The notes under the pieces: model-generated
Database searches by the model: none
Seen by the model: only the letters and a program-made list of their open reading frames with translations
What the model was told of the DNA's origin: nothing
Part shown: one piece after another, positions 22,570 to 33,402 of the stretch
How the letters are laid out: every line of letters starts with the position of its first letter
How positions within the stretch are numbered: the first letter of the stretch is position 1
Made by a program: the position numbers and the translations under genes
Assembly (NCBI GenBank): GCA_031216915.1
Contig: CM062297.1
Coordinates: 361,225,704 to 361,289,703 of the forward strand
Origin: Pictodentalium vernedei
Lineage: Eukaryota; Mollusca; Scaphopoda; Dentaliida; Dentaliidae
Length of the DNA: 64,000 bases
Direction: 5' to 3'

Positions 22570-23290
22570 AACTAACATATATACATACACAGCTGCAGAT
22601 GACTGAACAGTGTTACTACATTATTGTTGGCTGCCTGTACAGGCAGCCAACAATGATATAAAAACACTGTCAAGATTAGTATTATCCCTGGTAAAATGGG
22701 TGAGGGTGTGAGATGGGGAAATCTCACCTGAGGGCAAGATACTTGTGCCAGACACAAGGCTTGCCAAGTGTCTGAACCTAATATCTTGTCCCCAGGGTTA
22801 GATTTCCCCATCTCATCCCCACCCCCATTTTTCTCCCCCTCCCCCACCAAAACAGCCTGATGTCATCAAAAGTAAAGCAGCTGTATCAAACAATTTTGTT
22901 GTCTATTTCTAAAAAAAACCTAAATTGCTTATCGGAAACAGCGCACAAAGGTTCTGTATATACCAGAGGTATATACCACGAAATTAAATCCAAACATCAG
23001 CAAGACAGGAGTTAAAAATTTGTAGCAAAAATGAACATTGACACATTGCGATGACATCATATTATGAATTCTGCAATGTATTTCCATAACTTTTCGACAG
23101 GAATTTCATGTAAATCATTCCACTCATAATGGCGTTCATCCAAAAATTCATATAAAAGAGTCAAGTGTCCTTTGGTTCTGCGGTTTGTGTTTTTATTTCT
23201 ATTTTCTTCGACAAACGTTTGTCTGCTCATATTTCCGAAACGTGACACCATGTTGTTTGTTTACAGGAGAATGTGTGAGGATTTAATAAT
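22570..23290 (-). mobile_element. Crypton-like fragment (repeat Z, copy 1)
   Basis: A repeat also present, reverse-complemented and split by element D, at 36174-36422 plus 43574-43850. On the minus strand it carries a short ORF resembling the N-terminus of Crypton/KIAA1958-type recombinases. The rest is non-coding and holds two hairpins: a perfect ~32-bp palindrome at 22623-22654 and an imperfect inverted repeat at 22713-22816 (agatggggaaatct ... agatttccccatct). The Crypton assignment rests on the ORF only. Confidence 0.45.
23057..23251 (-). pseudogene. N-terminal fragment resembling Crypton/KIAA1958-type recombinase
   Basis: 64 codons starting MVSRFGNMSRQTFVEENRNK, then NTNRRTKGHLTLLYEFLDER and EIPVEKLWKYIAEFII before a stop. 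The pattern RF...F.EEN.NKNT...T..HL.LLYEFL.ER...EIP.E.L..YI.EFI is what I know from the N-terminal core-binding part of Crypton-derived YR proteins in invertebrates. No catalytic region follows on this strand. The second copy at 36199 keeps only the first ~20 codons. Confidence 0.45.
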
Positions 23291-23302
23291 CCTGTGATCA
23301 TT

Positions 23303-23326
23303 ATTATTTATTTATTTATTTATTGG
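23303..23326 (-). repeat. (AATA)n 3' tail of the LINE
   Basis: Read on the minus strand, a short 'caccaataaataaataaat'-like microsatellite closes the element. The same tail occurs on the plus strand near 15440. Confidence 0.6.
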
Positions 23327-23707
23327 TGCTTGATGCCACATCAGCTGCTAATGCTTGGTGATAAAAGTATGTAATTTAAAAAAAAAAAGATCATTATCCA
23401 CCATGAAGTAATTAAAAAAAAAACGATGAAATATGAAATCTGAAGAGTAAAACCATGGCGTGTGAAAGGTAATGTGAAGGTGAGACCAGTAGTACAAAAA
23501 ATGTTGTGTGAATCAACCTGTGAAAAAGATATGGATAGATGGGAATTTAGAAAAGTAAAAACAATTTAAAATTTATTAAAAAGGTTGATTACTTTCAAAA
23601 AAGAGATAACTTTTTGCAGGCTCGTTCGATAAAATAAATCTTAAAGATCCAACTGTAAAATACTGCCCTCTAACATGATTAAAATCAGTACAATGTAAAA
23701 GAATGTG

Positions 23708-26700
23708 TTACGCTGACATCACCTGCTGACAGAGAACACACTCTGGTCGCATATTACCCTCTAACAAAAAGGAGTGTTTAAGACGTGTATGACCAATATG
23801 ACATCGCGTCAAAATTGCAAGATCCTTTCTACAAAGGTTACTAGACGGGTAGTGATCTGAAATAGTTGGTCGAAAGCGATGGATCTTCTTATTTGTCACT
23901 CTATCCCAATCCGCCTGCCACATAGATTTGATGTAACTACTGATATGAGGCATGAGGCTTGAAATCACTGAACGGAATCTTAAAATCAGTGAGAGGCTTG
24001 GTTAAAGCCTGTGTTGCTGCACTGTCTGCTCTGGTGTTACCAGTGATACCAACATGTCCAGGTAACCAGCAAAACACGATATCATATTGGTCAGACATAA
24101 GAGTTGATAACTTCTCACGAAGTTCCAAAATGAGAAGGTTCTTCAACTTAGGGTTGAGTAAAGCAAGTAAAGAGGAAAGAGAGTCGGAAAAAATAATCGA
24201 CTTCTTTTCCTGTGCATTCTCGATATGTTCAAGCGCGAGTTGTATTGCTTTAACTTCAGCTGTGAAAATAGAACGCTGATTCGGTATTCTGATTGAGGTG
24301 ATATGATCACCAGTAATAGCAGCTGATGATACTTTGTCACCATCTTTAGATTCATCTGTATAGATCCTTGTATATGTACTATACTTGGAATTTATTTTGG
24401 GATATTTTTGTTTAAACTGCAAGGTATTGGTATCAGATTTTTTGGTAGAAGCAAGGTCCAAAATAACTGTAGGTTTTTAAGATGCCAAGGAGGAATATAT
24501 GTTTTACGAGTCTTTAGATCCATCTGTATAGATCCTTGTATATGTACTATACTTGGACTTTATTTCAGGATATTTTTGTTTAAACTGCAAGGAATTGGTA
24601 TCAGATTTTTTGGTAGAAGCAAGGTCCAAAATAACTGTAGGTTTTTTAAGATGCCAAGGAGGAATATGTGTTTTACGACTTTCTTTTATAGAATCGAAAT
24701 CAATCTTGGCAGACTCCATGTGAGGTTTAATTCTAATTTCCAATGGTGGAATATGTTTCTGGTGTCGGTTAAAAAGTTCAACATTTTGAGGGTCTGAAGC
24801 ACAGTTATAAGCAGGATTTGATGGATTAGCCAAAAGTTTAGATACATATTGGAGAGACAGTTTAATTCTGCACTTCTCCAGAGAAGGCTCCTCCACTTCA
24901 ACAAGCATTGAATCTATTGGTGATGTTTGAAAAGCACCTAGACTAATTCTAATACCACTATTATGAATTGCAGCAAGTGGTTTGAGATACGACTTCCTTG
25001 CAGAACCATAAATTGTACAACCGTAATCTAATTTTCATCGAACAAGTGATCTATACAGATGGAGTAATGTTTTTTTGTCAGCACCCCAATCAGTGCTACC
25101 AACAACCTTCAGTAGGTTCAGTGCTCTCTTACATTTAACTTTTAATTGTTTTATGTGGGAAGTGAAATTCAGTTTGTTGTCAAACAACAAACCTAAGAAT
25201 TTCACTTCCTTAACAACTTTAATAGGACTCCCATCGATTTTTAAATCAGGATCGAGGTGATGTTTCCAAAGCTTACGAAAGTGAACACAATTTGTTTTTG
25301 ACTTTGAAAATTTAAAATCATTTTCTGTGGCCCATTTTTGAATCCTATTTAAACACAGCTGAAGTTTGCACTCTATAGCATTCATGTTTTTGCTGCAATA
25401 GCAGATTAAAAAGTCATCGACATACAATGAAGAATCTACCATATTCTCAATTGCATCGATGATACTATTAATTTTAACCGAAAACAGGGTAATGGATAAA
25501 ATACTACCCTGAGGAACCCCCCAATTCCTGCTCATGAGGATCAGATAACGTTGACCCAACATGAACCTGAAATTGGCGGTACTTTAAAAAGTTTTCAATA
25601 AAAAGAGGCATATGCCCTTTCAACCCCATATTAAAAAGATCTTTTAAAATCCCATATGTCCACGTTGTGTCATATGCCTTCTCCAAATCCAAGAAGATGG
25701 CATTTCTAATAAACGTTTCAAGTCTGACCAAATAATCCACAGTACTTCTCTGGCTTCTGAAACCATACTGAACATTTGCAAGTAGATTGTTCGATTCCAG
25801 AAACCAGACAAGTCGGTCATTGAGCATTCTCTTCATGGTTTTGCTCCGACAACCGCTTAAGACAATAGGCCTGTAATTAATTACTTGGGTTGCTGTGATC
25901 TTTATCAGGCTTAGGAATAGGAATTATTGTTGCTTTATGCCAGGATGGTTGAAACTGGCCAGTCACCCAAATGTCATTAAAAATGGATAATAAAAGTTCA
26001 AGTGAAGATTGAGGCATATGTTTTAGAATTTTGTAATGTATTTCATCCGGACCAGTGGCAGTATCCTTTGCTCTATGTAAAGAGTTACTTAACTTTTCCA
26101 TAGAGAAAGGTTGATTGTATTCCTCTAAATTATTGGAGGTAAATTTGATCTTTTGTTTTTCTTGCTGTTTTTTAATTTTGATAAATTCTGGATTACAATT
26201 TTCAGATGACGAATGTTTAGAAAATGTGGAGGCCAATTTGTTTGAAATTTATTTTTTGGATGTAATTAATGTGTTGTTTTCCTTCAGGTGTTGTACAATT
26301 GATTTTGTTTCTTTTCCTTTAATCTTTTTAATCATTTTCCAAATTTTAGTGATGGGAGTGTTTCCCAAGATCTTTTCTTTTCTTGTTTTATAAGTCGTTT
26401 TGTTTTTGCGTAGTTTATGTAAATTATGTGTGGTTGGTGACTTGTTAAATTCCTGTTCAGTTTTCTTGCGATCCTTTATAGCCTTTTTACATTCATTGTC
26501 AAACCATGGTTTAGTGAAATGTTTTGGATTTGCCGAGGTTTTAGGAATGACTTGGTTTGCAATATCAATCAACTCTGAAGTAAAATGTTCAATCTGGTCA
26601 GTACTTTCCTCAAATTTCTCCCGTTTGAGGCATTCAGAACAAAACGATGAGAAAGTGTCCCAGTCAGCCTTTTTAAAGTTCCACTGGGGCACTCTCCCAT

Positions 26701-27370
26701 CGTCTGCCGGAACCACACTTTCCAACACTATTGGGAAGTGGTCACTCCTGCACAAGTCACCCTCTACCTTCCAAGAAAAATCAAGAAAGATAGAAGGGCA
26801 TGCAATTGAAAGATCAATTGATGTATATGAACCAGATGCGGAATGCAGATAAGTGTCAGACCCATCATTAAACAAACACGTCATATTTTGTAATGAACTC
26901 TTCTACAGTTTTACCTTTTGCATCTTCTTGACTGCAGGAATTACCCCAAATGGGGCTATGTGCGTTAAAATCACCCAACGATATGGAGTTGGGAGTTGTT
27001 GGACCAGTAGCTCAAGATCATTCAGGCGTATCATTTTACTGGGTGAAACGTATATCGAACAAAGTGTAACTGTTTTGTCTAAAGTAAGGCGTACCGCCAC
27101 AGCTTGTAAATTTGTGTGTAATGGTACAGAACTATGAATAAGACAGACGTTCCACGAATATGAAGATCATTATCATCTGCCCAGGCATTATATGAAGTAT
27201 AATGCTTTAAAAGCTGAATGATCCTGAGCCTTGGGTTTCCTTAAAAGAGTTTTCTGCAGGCAAAAAGCTTCAGGTTTATATTTCTGTTTTAAAAGGCCCA
27301 ATTCATTAAAATTCGCTCTAAAACCTGGACAATTCCGCTGTATAATATTTTGTTTGGGTGCATTATCCAT
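23708..27370 (-). pseudogene. LINE ORF2: endonuclease-RT-RNase H polyprotein, broken
   Basis: The start ATG at 27370-27368 overlaps the ORF1 stop by 8 nt. The apurinic-type endonuclease has NIIQRNCPGFRANFNEL, then CLQKT where the family has CLQET (catalytic Glu replaced by Lys), and the SDHFPI motif near 26740. The RT has TGPDEIHYKIL, QYGFRSQRSTVDYLVRLE, FLDLEKAYDTTW, GVPQGS and active site YVDDF (near 25420). The RNase H has IYTDESKDG, AEVKAIQLAL, IFSDSLSSL and LPGHVGITGN. The C-terminal RCHIGHTRLKH...CVLC motif ends at 23708. Multiple frameshifts and stops split it into at least eight pieces. Confidence 0.85.
24343..24678 (-). repeat. 168-bp tandem duplication inside LINE RNase H region
   Basis: 24343-24510 and 24511-24678 are near-identical copies. 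The unit is 56 codons long, so it keeps frame, and it carries the first catalytic motif of RNase H (IYTD), giving two copies (IYTDGSKD and IYTDESKD). A one-base difference in a T run between copies adds a frameshift. Confidence 0.8.
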
Positions 27371-28839
27371 GTTTGAATGGTGATTTGGATGCTGGACGTA
27401 TGGGCAAAATATCCCCAGTATTTTTCTTAGATGGTGTTTTACGTGGGGATCTATTCTGAGAGGAGTTCGAGCGTGAGTGCCCGAACATTTCGTCGATGCA
27501 CTCACTGACATCCATTTCTTCAAGACCCTCAAACCTGTTGCAGGTAATTGGGTCTTGAAGAGCTTTAGGTATTCTGTCTGATAATTGTTTTGCTTTTTCT
27601 AGTTTCTTTTTGGCTTTTTCCTGGTTGCTTCTCTGACTCTGACTAAGAGGTTGGGGTTCAGGTTTTGATTTCAGTTTACTTTGGTCATTTTTCTCTTCTG
27701 ATTTTGCTTCCTCCCCTTTTTTCTCATCTGGTGTAGGTTTATTTTGTTCTTTCTTCTGATTTGTTTTCAGTTGTTCTTCTGTTGTTGATTGTGTGGCTGG
27801 TGGTGTTTGAGTTGACTTTGGTTCTTGTGAATTACTATGTTCTATTGTGAAGGCCTCAAGTAAAGATGGAATTGTGCCTTTGAGCCATGTATATTGTGTC
27901 TGGCATTCTGTAGATTTTGTTGATATTTTTTTATGTACTACTGTGGCATATGATGGAATTGATGCATTCATGCCAGGCATTGATGTAACAATTTCTCTGG
28001 CTTCCTGAAAACTGATTTGTTTTTCACATTTTATTTTTTGGATAGCTTTTTCTTTTTTCCAGACAGGGCAATCTTTGGAAGATGACATGTGATTACCCTG
28101 ACAGTTCACACACTTTATTGGATTGTTACATGGCTCTTGATATTGCTGGCCGCACCTGAAGCATATCGTTTGTCCTCTACACTTATTTTGATCGTGTCCA
28201 TATTTTTGACACTTGAAGCATCGAAGTGGATTTGGGATGTACAAATCCACTTTGATGTTCATGTAACCAACTTTTATAGTATTTTGGTGTCTGTGCTGTA
28301 TTAAATGTTATGACATAAGTATTTGTTGGTATTAGTTGGCCATCTCTTTTGATTTCTATTCTTTTAACTAGGCTCACTCCCTGCGGTTTTAATTCAATCT
28401 GTATCTCAGTTTCAGGAATGCCAGACAGCTCCCGTGTTCTTACAATGCCTTTGCTAGTGTTAAGTGTTTTGTGAGAAAAGGCGTTTACTTCCAGATTGAC
28501 AAGTTTATTCATTGTTAGTAAGTTGAGTGCCTGCATTTCATTTCTGCATTCAACCAGGAGTGCCCCAGATCTTAACTTTCTAACATTTTGAACGTCACCA
28601 GCTATTCCCTCAATGGCTTTTTCTAAGGCAAACAGATTTATATCTGTTGCCATTTTATCCCCATCTGCAGGATAAATTATTATGAATTTTGGACAGCTTT
28701 GTGTGAGTTTCGCAGTTCTAAAATCAGAGTCTGAATCAGAGTCCGTCAAGTCAAGTTCATAACGTCTTTTTTGGTTTTTTTGTGGAATTTGTGTAGCCAT
28801 ATTAATAATATTGAACATTCTTCTGCCCATGACCTCCAC
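27363..28839 (-). pseudogene. LINE ORF1, gag-like with CCHC zinc knuckles, one frameshift
   Basis: Nucleic-acid-binding protein of the retroelement. The first part (28839-28183) begins MEVMGRRMFN with an acidic SDSDSDSD stretch. Near 28200-28260 the frame shifts and it continues as 299 codons: VDLYIPNPLRCFKCQKYGHD, then knuckles CFKCQKYGHDQNKC, CFRCGQQYQEPC and CVNCQGNHMSSSKDC, followed by a long Lys/Glu/Gln-rich low-complexity region. It stops at 27365-27363, overlapping the ORF2 start (ATGGATAA). Confidence 0.83.
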
Positions 28840-29924
28840 CCTTACTCTGATCCCAACCTGGGGGGGTTAATGTCGCTGATATCCAGCGAACAGCACCAGA
28901 AGTACATAGGCAGTATATTCCCCCAGAATTGATGCTAACGCATACCGCTGGAGGATTGAAGGCAGTATATTCCCCCAGAATTGATGCTAACGCATACCGC
29001 TGGAGGATTGACCCCTTGAGTATATGGGATGTGCCAGGTCGTGGCGGTCATTCAGACAATTATTTTGTAAAAAAAAGGACAAGGAGAACTACCACGGATG
29101 ACTGACGCAGACAGGGCAAAATAAACCGTATTCATTAAAAATTGGAAATTTTATAAAAATCAGTATACCGTAGCAATGTGAAAATTGAATTAAAAGAAAT
29201 AATTGATTTAATGACTGTCCAATGCCTCCTCCTCCCCCCCCCCCCACACCGATGTAACACCCTGAATTTTGTTGGTTGGGGGCTCCTGATTGGCCAGATC
29301 AGGCTGTCCGGCCATCCGTCTACTCCTGAAGTTTGGGGCCGAAGCAGTGTATTGAACAGGTACGTCCATGATAGAGATCAGGGCCAAAGCAGTGTTTACG
29401 ATCTGATCTCCATCCTGGAGATTTGCCCTAACCAGGGACCAGTCTGTTCTCAACTGCCAGGATTCCTTCGGAACGCACCTCACGGGAGAACAAGGTGCCT
29501 GCAAGATGGTATTAGCAGGATTGACCATTTTGGTCCGGGTCTGCGTATTTGTGTATTTTGCAGCAAACCAGCTCAACTGAGCAAACCTGCCAATTATAAA
29601 CTAGCAAACCTGCCCAATTGAGCAGGCCATCCTCTATCCGCCACCTGAGGACCCGCCTAGTAGGGGATGATCAAACCCCCCTAGGCTGTGATCATTATAT
29701 ATGCTAATTTGGAAATATAGTTTGGTCACATGGGTGGAGTGAGATAGCTGTCACATGGGTGGGGTGACACAGGCAAATCTTTCCCAGCTGTGTCACACAA
29801 CTTTATATATGTCTCAGAATACACTTGGGACAACTTTGCCCTTTTGGGGTAATACAAAAGAGGCTGTTTATGACTGTATGGCTCTTTAAGGGGTAAAAGC
29901 TAATCTCTCATTCTCTCAAAATCC
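28840..29924 (-). other. LINE 5' region (copy 1), no supported gene
   Basis: Upstream of ORF1 on the minus strand. It has a 52-bp direct repeat at 28909-29012, a C run near 29236-29247 and a 'gtcacatgggtgg' duplication near 29726 and 29751. Open frames on both strands (for example 29208-29576) have no family motifs. Confidence 0.5.
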
Positions 29925-29965
29925 TCAGCTGGCCGCACCTGAAGCATATCGTTTGTCCTCTACAC

Positions 29966-30622
29966 TTATTTTGATCGTGTCCATATTTTTGACACTTGAA
30001 GCATCGAAGTGGATTTGGGATGTACAAATCCACTTTGATGTTCATGTAACCAACTTTTATAGTATTTTGGTGTCTGTGCTGTATTAAATGTTATGACATA
30101 AGTATTTGTTGGTATTAGTTGGCCATCTCTTTTGATTTCTATTCTTTTAACTAGGCTCACTCCCTGCGGTTTTAATTCAATCTGTATCTCAGTTTCAGGA
30201 ATGCCAGACAGCTCCCGTGTTCTTACAATGCCTTTGCTAGTGTTAAGTGTTTTGTGAGAAAAGGCGTTTACTTCCAGATTGACAAGTTTATTCATTGTTA
30301 GTAAGTTGAGTGCCTGCATTTCATTTCTGCATTCAACCAGGAGTGCCCCAGATCTTAACTTTCTAACATTTTGAACGTCACCAGCTATTCCCTCAATGGC
30401 TTTTTCTAAGGCAAACAGATTTATATCTGTTGCCATTTTATCCCCATCTGCAGGATAAATTATTATGAATTTTGGACAGCTTTGTGTGAGTTTCGCAGTT
30501 CTAAAATCAGAGTCTGAATCAGAGTCTGTCAAGTCAAGTTCATAACGTCTTTTTTGGTTTTTTTGTGGAATTTGTGTAGCCATATTAATAATATTGAACA
30601 TTCTTCTGCCCATGACCTCCAC
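29966..30622 (-). pseudogene. Duplicated N-terminal part of LINE ORF1
   Basis: Encodes the same 218 codons as 28183-28839, ending shortly after at the duplication junction (29928). It lacks the zinc knuckles. Confidence 0.8.
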
Positions 30623-31714
30623 CCTTACTCTGATCCCAACCTGGGGGGGTTAATGTTGCTGATATCCAGCGAACAGCACCAGAAGTACATAGGCAGTATA
30701 TTCCCCCAGAATTGATGCTAACGCATACCGCTGGAGGATTGAAGGCAGTATATTCCCCCAGAATTGATGCTAACGCATACCGCTGGAGGATTGACCCCTT
30801 GAGTATATGGGATGTGCCAGGTCGTGGCGGTCATTCAGACAATTATTTTGTAAAAAAAAGGACAAGGAGAACTACCACGGATGACTGACGCAGACAGGGC
30901 AAAATAAACCGTATTCATTAAAAATTGGAAATTTTATAAAAATCAGTATACCGTAGCAATGTGAAAATTGAATTAAAAGAAATAATTGATTTAATGACTG
31001 TCCAATGCCTCCTCCTCCCCCCCCCCCCCCCCCCCACACCGATGTAACACCCTGAATTTTGTTGGTTGGGGGCTCCTGATTGGCCAGATCAGGCTGTCCG
31101 GCCATCCGTCTACTCCTGAAGTTTGGGGCCGAAGCAGTGTATTGAACAGGTACGTCCATGATAGAGATCAGGGCCAAAGCAGTGTTTACGATCTGATCTC
31201 CATCCTGGAGATTTGCCCTAACCAGGGACCAGTCTGTTCTCAACTGCCAGGATTCCTTCGGAACGCACCTCACGGGAGAACAAGGTGCCTGCAAGATGGT
31301 ATTAGCAGGATTGACCATTTTGGTCCGGGTCTGCGTATTTGTGTATTTTGCAGCAAACCAGCTCAATTGAGCAAACCTGCCAATTATAAACTAGCAAACC
31401 TGCCCAATTGAGCAGGCCATCCTCTATCCGCCACCTGAGGACCTGCCTAGTAGGGGATGATCAAACCCCCCTAGGCTGTGATCATTATATATGCTAATTT
31501 GGAAATATAGTTTGGTCACATGGGTGGAGTGAGATAGCTGTCACATGGGTGGGGTGACACAGGCAAATCTTTCCCAGCTGTGTCACACAACTTTATATAT
31601 GTCTCAGAATACACTTGGGACAACTTTGCCTTTTTGGGGTAATACAAAAGAGGCTGTTTATGACTGTATGGCTCTTTAAGGGGTAAAAGCTAATCTCTCA
31701 TTCTCTCAAAATCC
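30623..31714 (-). other. LINE 5' region (copy 2)
   Basis: Second copy of 28840-29924, differing by a few substitutions and by a C run expanded to about 18 bases at 31017-31034. No independent gene. Confidence 0.55.
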
Positions 31715-32101
31715 GCACATATAAATCAACTTATGATATAGATTGTGAAATTCAGTTCAGGTGTCACAATCTATTTTGTGGTTAATTCTTTGATTGGAAC
31801 TGCATATTTTTTTTAAAATAAAATGTCACAAACTTTTCCGGTGAACCAGATTTTATGAGCAATATAGCAATACTGATAAACCATTGGGGAAAGACATGTA
31901 ATAATTTGTTAGAAAAAGTGTCCTGAACCCTTTCCAAAATTGTACATGTATACCTAGGAGAATTTCATAATGCAATACACCCCCAAGAATGAGCTTCACT
32001 GCTCTGAACAACAACATTGGCCAAAAATCATCAAGTTCAATTTTGTAGATCCATCCAAGAATTTGGGGAAATTAGAATAATAATGTTTTTCTTGTTTTCA
32101 G
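31715..32101. other. End of BOLA1-like intron
   Basis: AT-rich, no gene. It ends with a strong polypyrimidine tract and acceptor (tttttcttgttttcag). Confidence 0.6.
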
Positions 32102-32182
32102 GCAAAGACACCCTCCCAGTGGGAACAATCAGGACAGACTGTGTCAAAATCACCACCTTGTATGGGAGGTGCTGGGTTGTGA
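32102..32182 (+). CDS. BOLA1: BOLA1-like terminal coding exon
   Basis: Preceded by a good acceptor (cttgttttcag). It encodes AKTPSQWEQSGQ, then TVSKSPPCMGGAGL and a TGA stop at 32180-32182. This matches the end of the BolA fold (the Thr-Pro-x-x-Trp helix start) and the BOLA1-specific tail containing SPPC-x-GG. It continues in phase 0 from the exon at 5837-5905. A different frame gives a longer open run to 32280, but without homology. The tail, rather than a BOLA2 or BOLA3 ending, supports the BOLA1 subfamily. Confidence 0.87.
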   Translation, partial: AKTPSQWEQSGQTVSKSPPCMGGAGL

Positions 32183-32270
32183 CCAGTGAAGTGAAAGATG
32201 CTTTGTTCAGATGTCCAGCTGTGCATTTTTTTCAGAGTTGTGCAATAAAATCTTCAGACTGTCATCAGTA
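32183..32270 (+). promoter_or_regulatory. BOLA1-like 3' UTR with polyadenylation signal
   Basis: AATAAA at 32244-32249, 62 bp after the stop codon, with T-rich sequence just upstream. The cleavage site would be expected shortly downstream. Confidence 0.6.
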
Positions 32271-32575
32271 CCACATGTGAACCAGCAGAGGGTTGATGCA
32301 TGTTCAGCAAGAAGATGGCCAAGAAAATCGGAGATCTCACAGCAGAGATTGTTATCACATAGGGTCATTGACTTTGATGTGAAATAACATTTTTTAAACA
32401 TTAATGAAAGTAACACCAAAAAACATCAAAGTTAGTCTGATTTGCACAATTCATGCACAACAAAAAAACCTGTGTCATATGTGATGTATCCCATGGTACT
32501 AAACATTCATAGAAAAAATTATTCAAATCAGCACTTTCATATGGAAGTTCTGCCAAAAATCTGATTGCACCTAAT
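32271..32575. other. Downstream of BOLA1, no gene seen
   Basis: AT-rich non-coding DNA with no recognised repeat. Confidence 0.4.
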
Positions 32576-33170
32576 TTTGTACAAAATGGCTGCCAGCGGC
32601 CAACTTGAATTTTGGATCTGACCCAAAAACACTTGTTCTCGTCCCAAGGTCATAACAAAGGTACCCAAGAAGTTTCGTAAAGATCGGTTCATAATTGCAG
32701 CCTCTAGCCCGAGCCATACTGAATTGTTGACAGACAGACAGACAGATGGGCTTAGCAGAGGTACATTGTGGGGTTTACAATTTAGGGTCAGTGGTAGTTG
32801 TGGGGTTGGGTCAGTACAGTGGCCACTTGTGGGGTTATTTTTTGCACTGTGGGGTTAATTTTTTGACCTTGTGGGGTTAGGGTTTAACATGGGAAAAACC
32901 CCACAAGTAAGAACGTCTGGACTGACGGACGACTGGCCATGGCATAAGCTCAAATTTGGCTTCGCCAAAGTTGAGCTAAAAATGTGTACGATAGACCCTA
33001 CAAAGTAGATCTTCTGTTTCTCAGGCTTTTTTTTGTAAAATTGCATGTGGAAGGACATTTTTGGTGTCTGACCGGTAACTCCAGTTTGGATCATTTGAGC
33101 TCAACTAAAGTTGGTACAGTTCAAAATGGCTAAGGGGCGTATTTAGCCACACCTTATGGTGCTCTTGTTT
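32576..33170. repeat. Dispersed non-coding repeats with GACA microsatellite and hairpin
   Basis: Holds (GACA)n at about 32732-32745, five 'tgtggggtt' units between 32768 and 32880, and a near-palindrome at 32949-32980 (agctcaaatttggc / gccaaagttgagct). A retroposon 3' tail is possible; the family is not identified. Confidence 0.4.
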
Positions 33171-33402
33171 TATTTTACTTTTTATTTTTGTAATTATTTC
33201 TTTGCCATCAAAAATTCATATTCTTGGTTTGTTTTATGTTTTAGGCTTCATAATCTAACAGAATGGCATGGGTGGTAGTGTATTTCGTCCCTTGAGTGCA
33301 AGAAGGTTTTGCAATGCTAAAGCATTGCAAAGACTTGTTGCACTCAAAGGACAAATTTATCAATTTTATGAACCTGGGTAAAATATCGGACATACACCAT
33401 TT

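Larger units (their letters stand above)
23304..31714 (-). mobile_element. I/Jockey-type LINE with RNase H (antisense), 5' half duplicated
   Basis: Read on the minus strand: 5' region, ORF1 with CCHC knuckles, ORF2 with endonuclease, RT and RNase H, a C-terminal Cys motif, a 3' region and an (AATA)n tail at 23303-23326. The presence of RNase H and the ORF1 zinc-knuckle style favour the I superfamily (I/Nimb) over pure Jockey. The segment 28145-29924 is repeated in tandem as 29928-31714. The outer 5' boundary near 31714 is inferred from the end of the duplicated block. All ORFs are broken. Confidence 0.75.
28145..31714 (-). repeat. 1.78-kb tandem duplication of the LINE 5' half
   Basis: 28145-29924 and 29928-31714 match with only about five substitutions noticed, plus a longer C run in the second copy (31017-31034). 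The offset is 1783 bp at one end and 1790 at the other because of that run. Each copy starts inside ORF1 and runs through the 5' region. Each includes a 52-bp tandem repeat (28909-28960/28961-29012 in copy 1). Confidence 0.85.
5906..32101 (+). other. BOLA1-like intron (~26.2 kb) filled with transposons
   Basis: The interval from the GTAAGT donor at 5906 to the TTTTCAG acceptor ending at 32101. Both flanking exons are phase 0, and the protein reads continuously across the junction (VHALSIV / AKTPSQW). It contains Ngaro-like element B, DIRS1-like element C, a Crypton-like fragment and an antisense LINE, plus smaller repeats. That this is a single intron is inferred from BolA family conservation. 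No extra residues are needed between the two exons. Confidence 0.75.

Noticed and set aside
23303-23326. Poly(A)/AATA tail as evidence for a processed pseudogene
   Set aside because: Better explained as the 3' tail of the adjacent LINE, whose C-terminus ends ~400 bp away on the same strand.
29208-29576. 122-codon ORF upstream of LINE ORF1, also in the duplicate at 30872-31366
   Set aside because: It lies in the LINE 5' region, has no motifs, and its extension in copy 2 comes from the C-run length change.
32183-32280. Longer ORF (32017-32280) in another frame over the BOLA1 terminal exon
   Set aside because: The BolA-matching frame ends at 32182; the longer frame has no homology.
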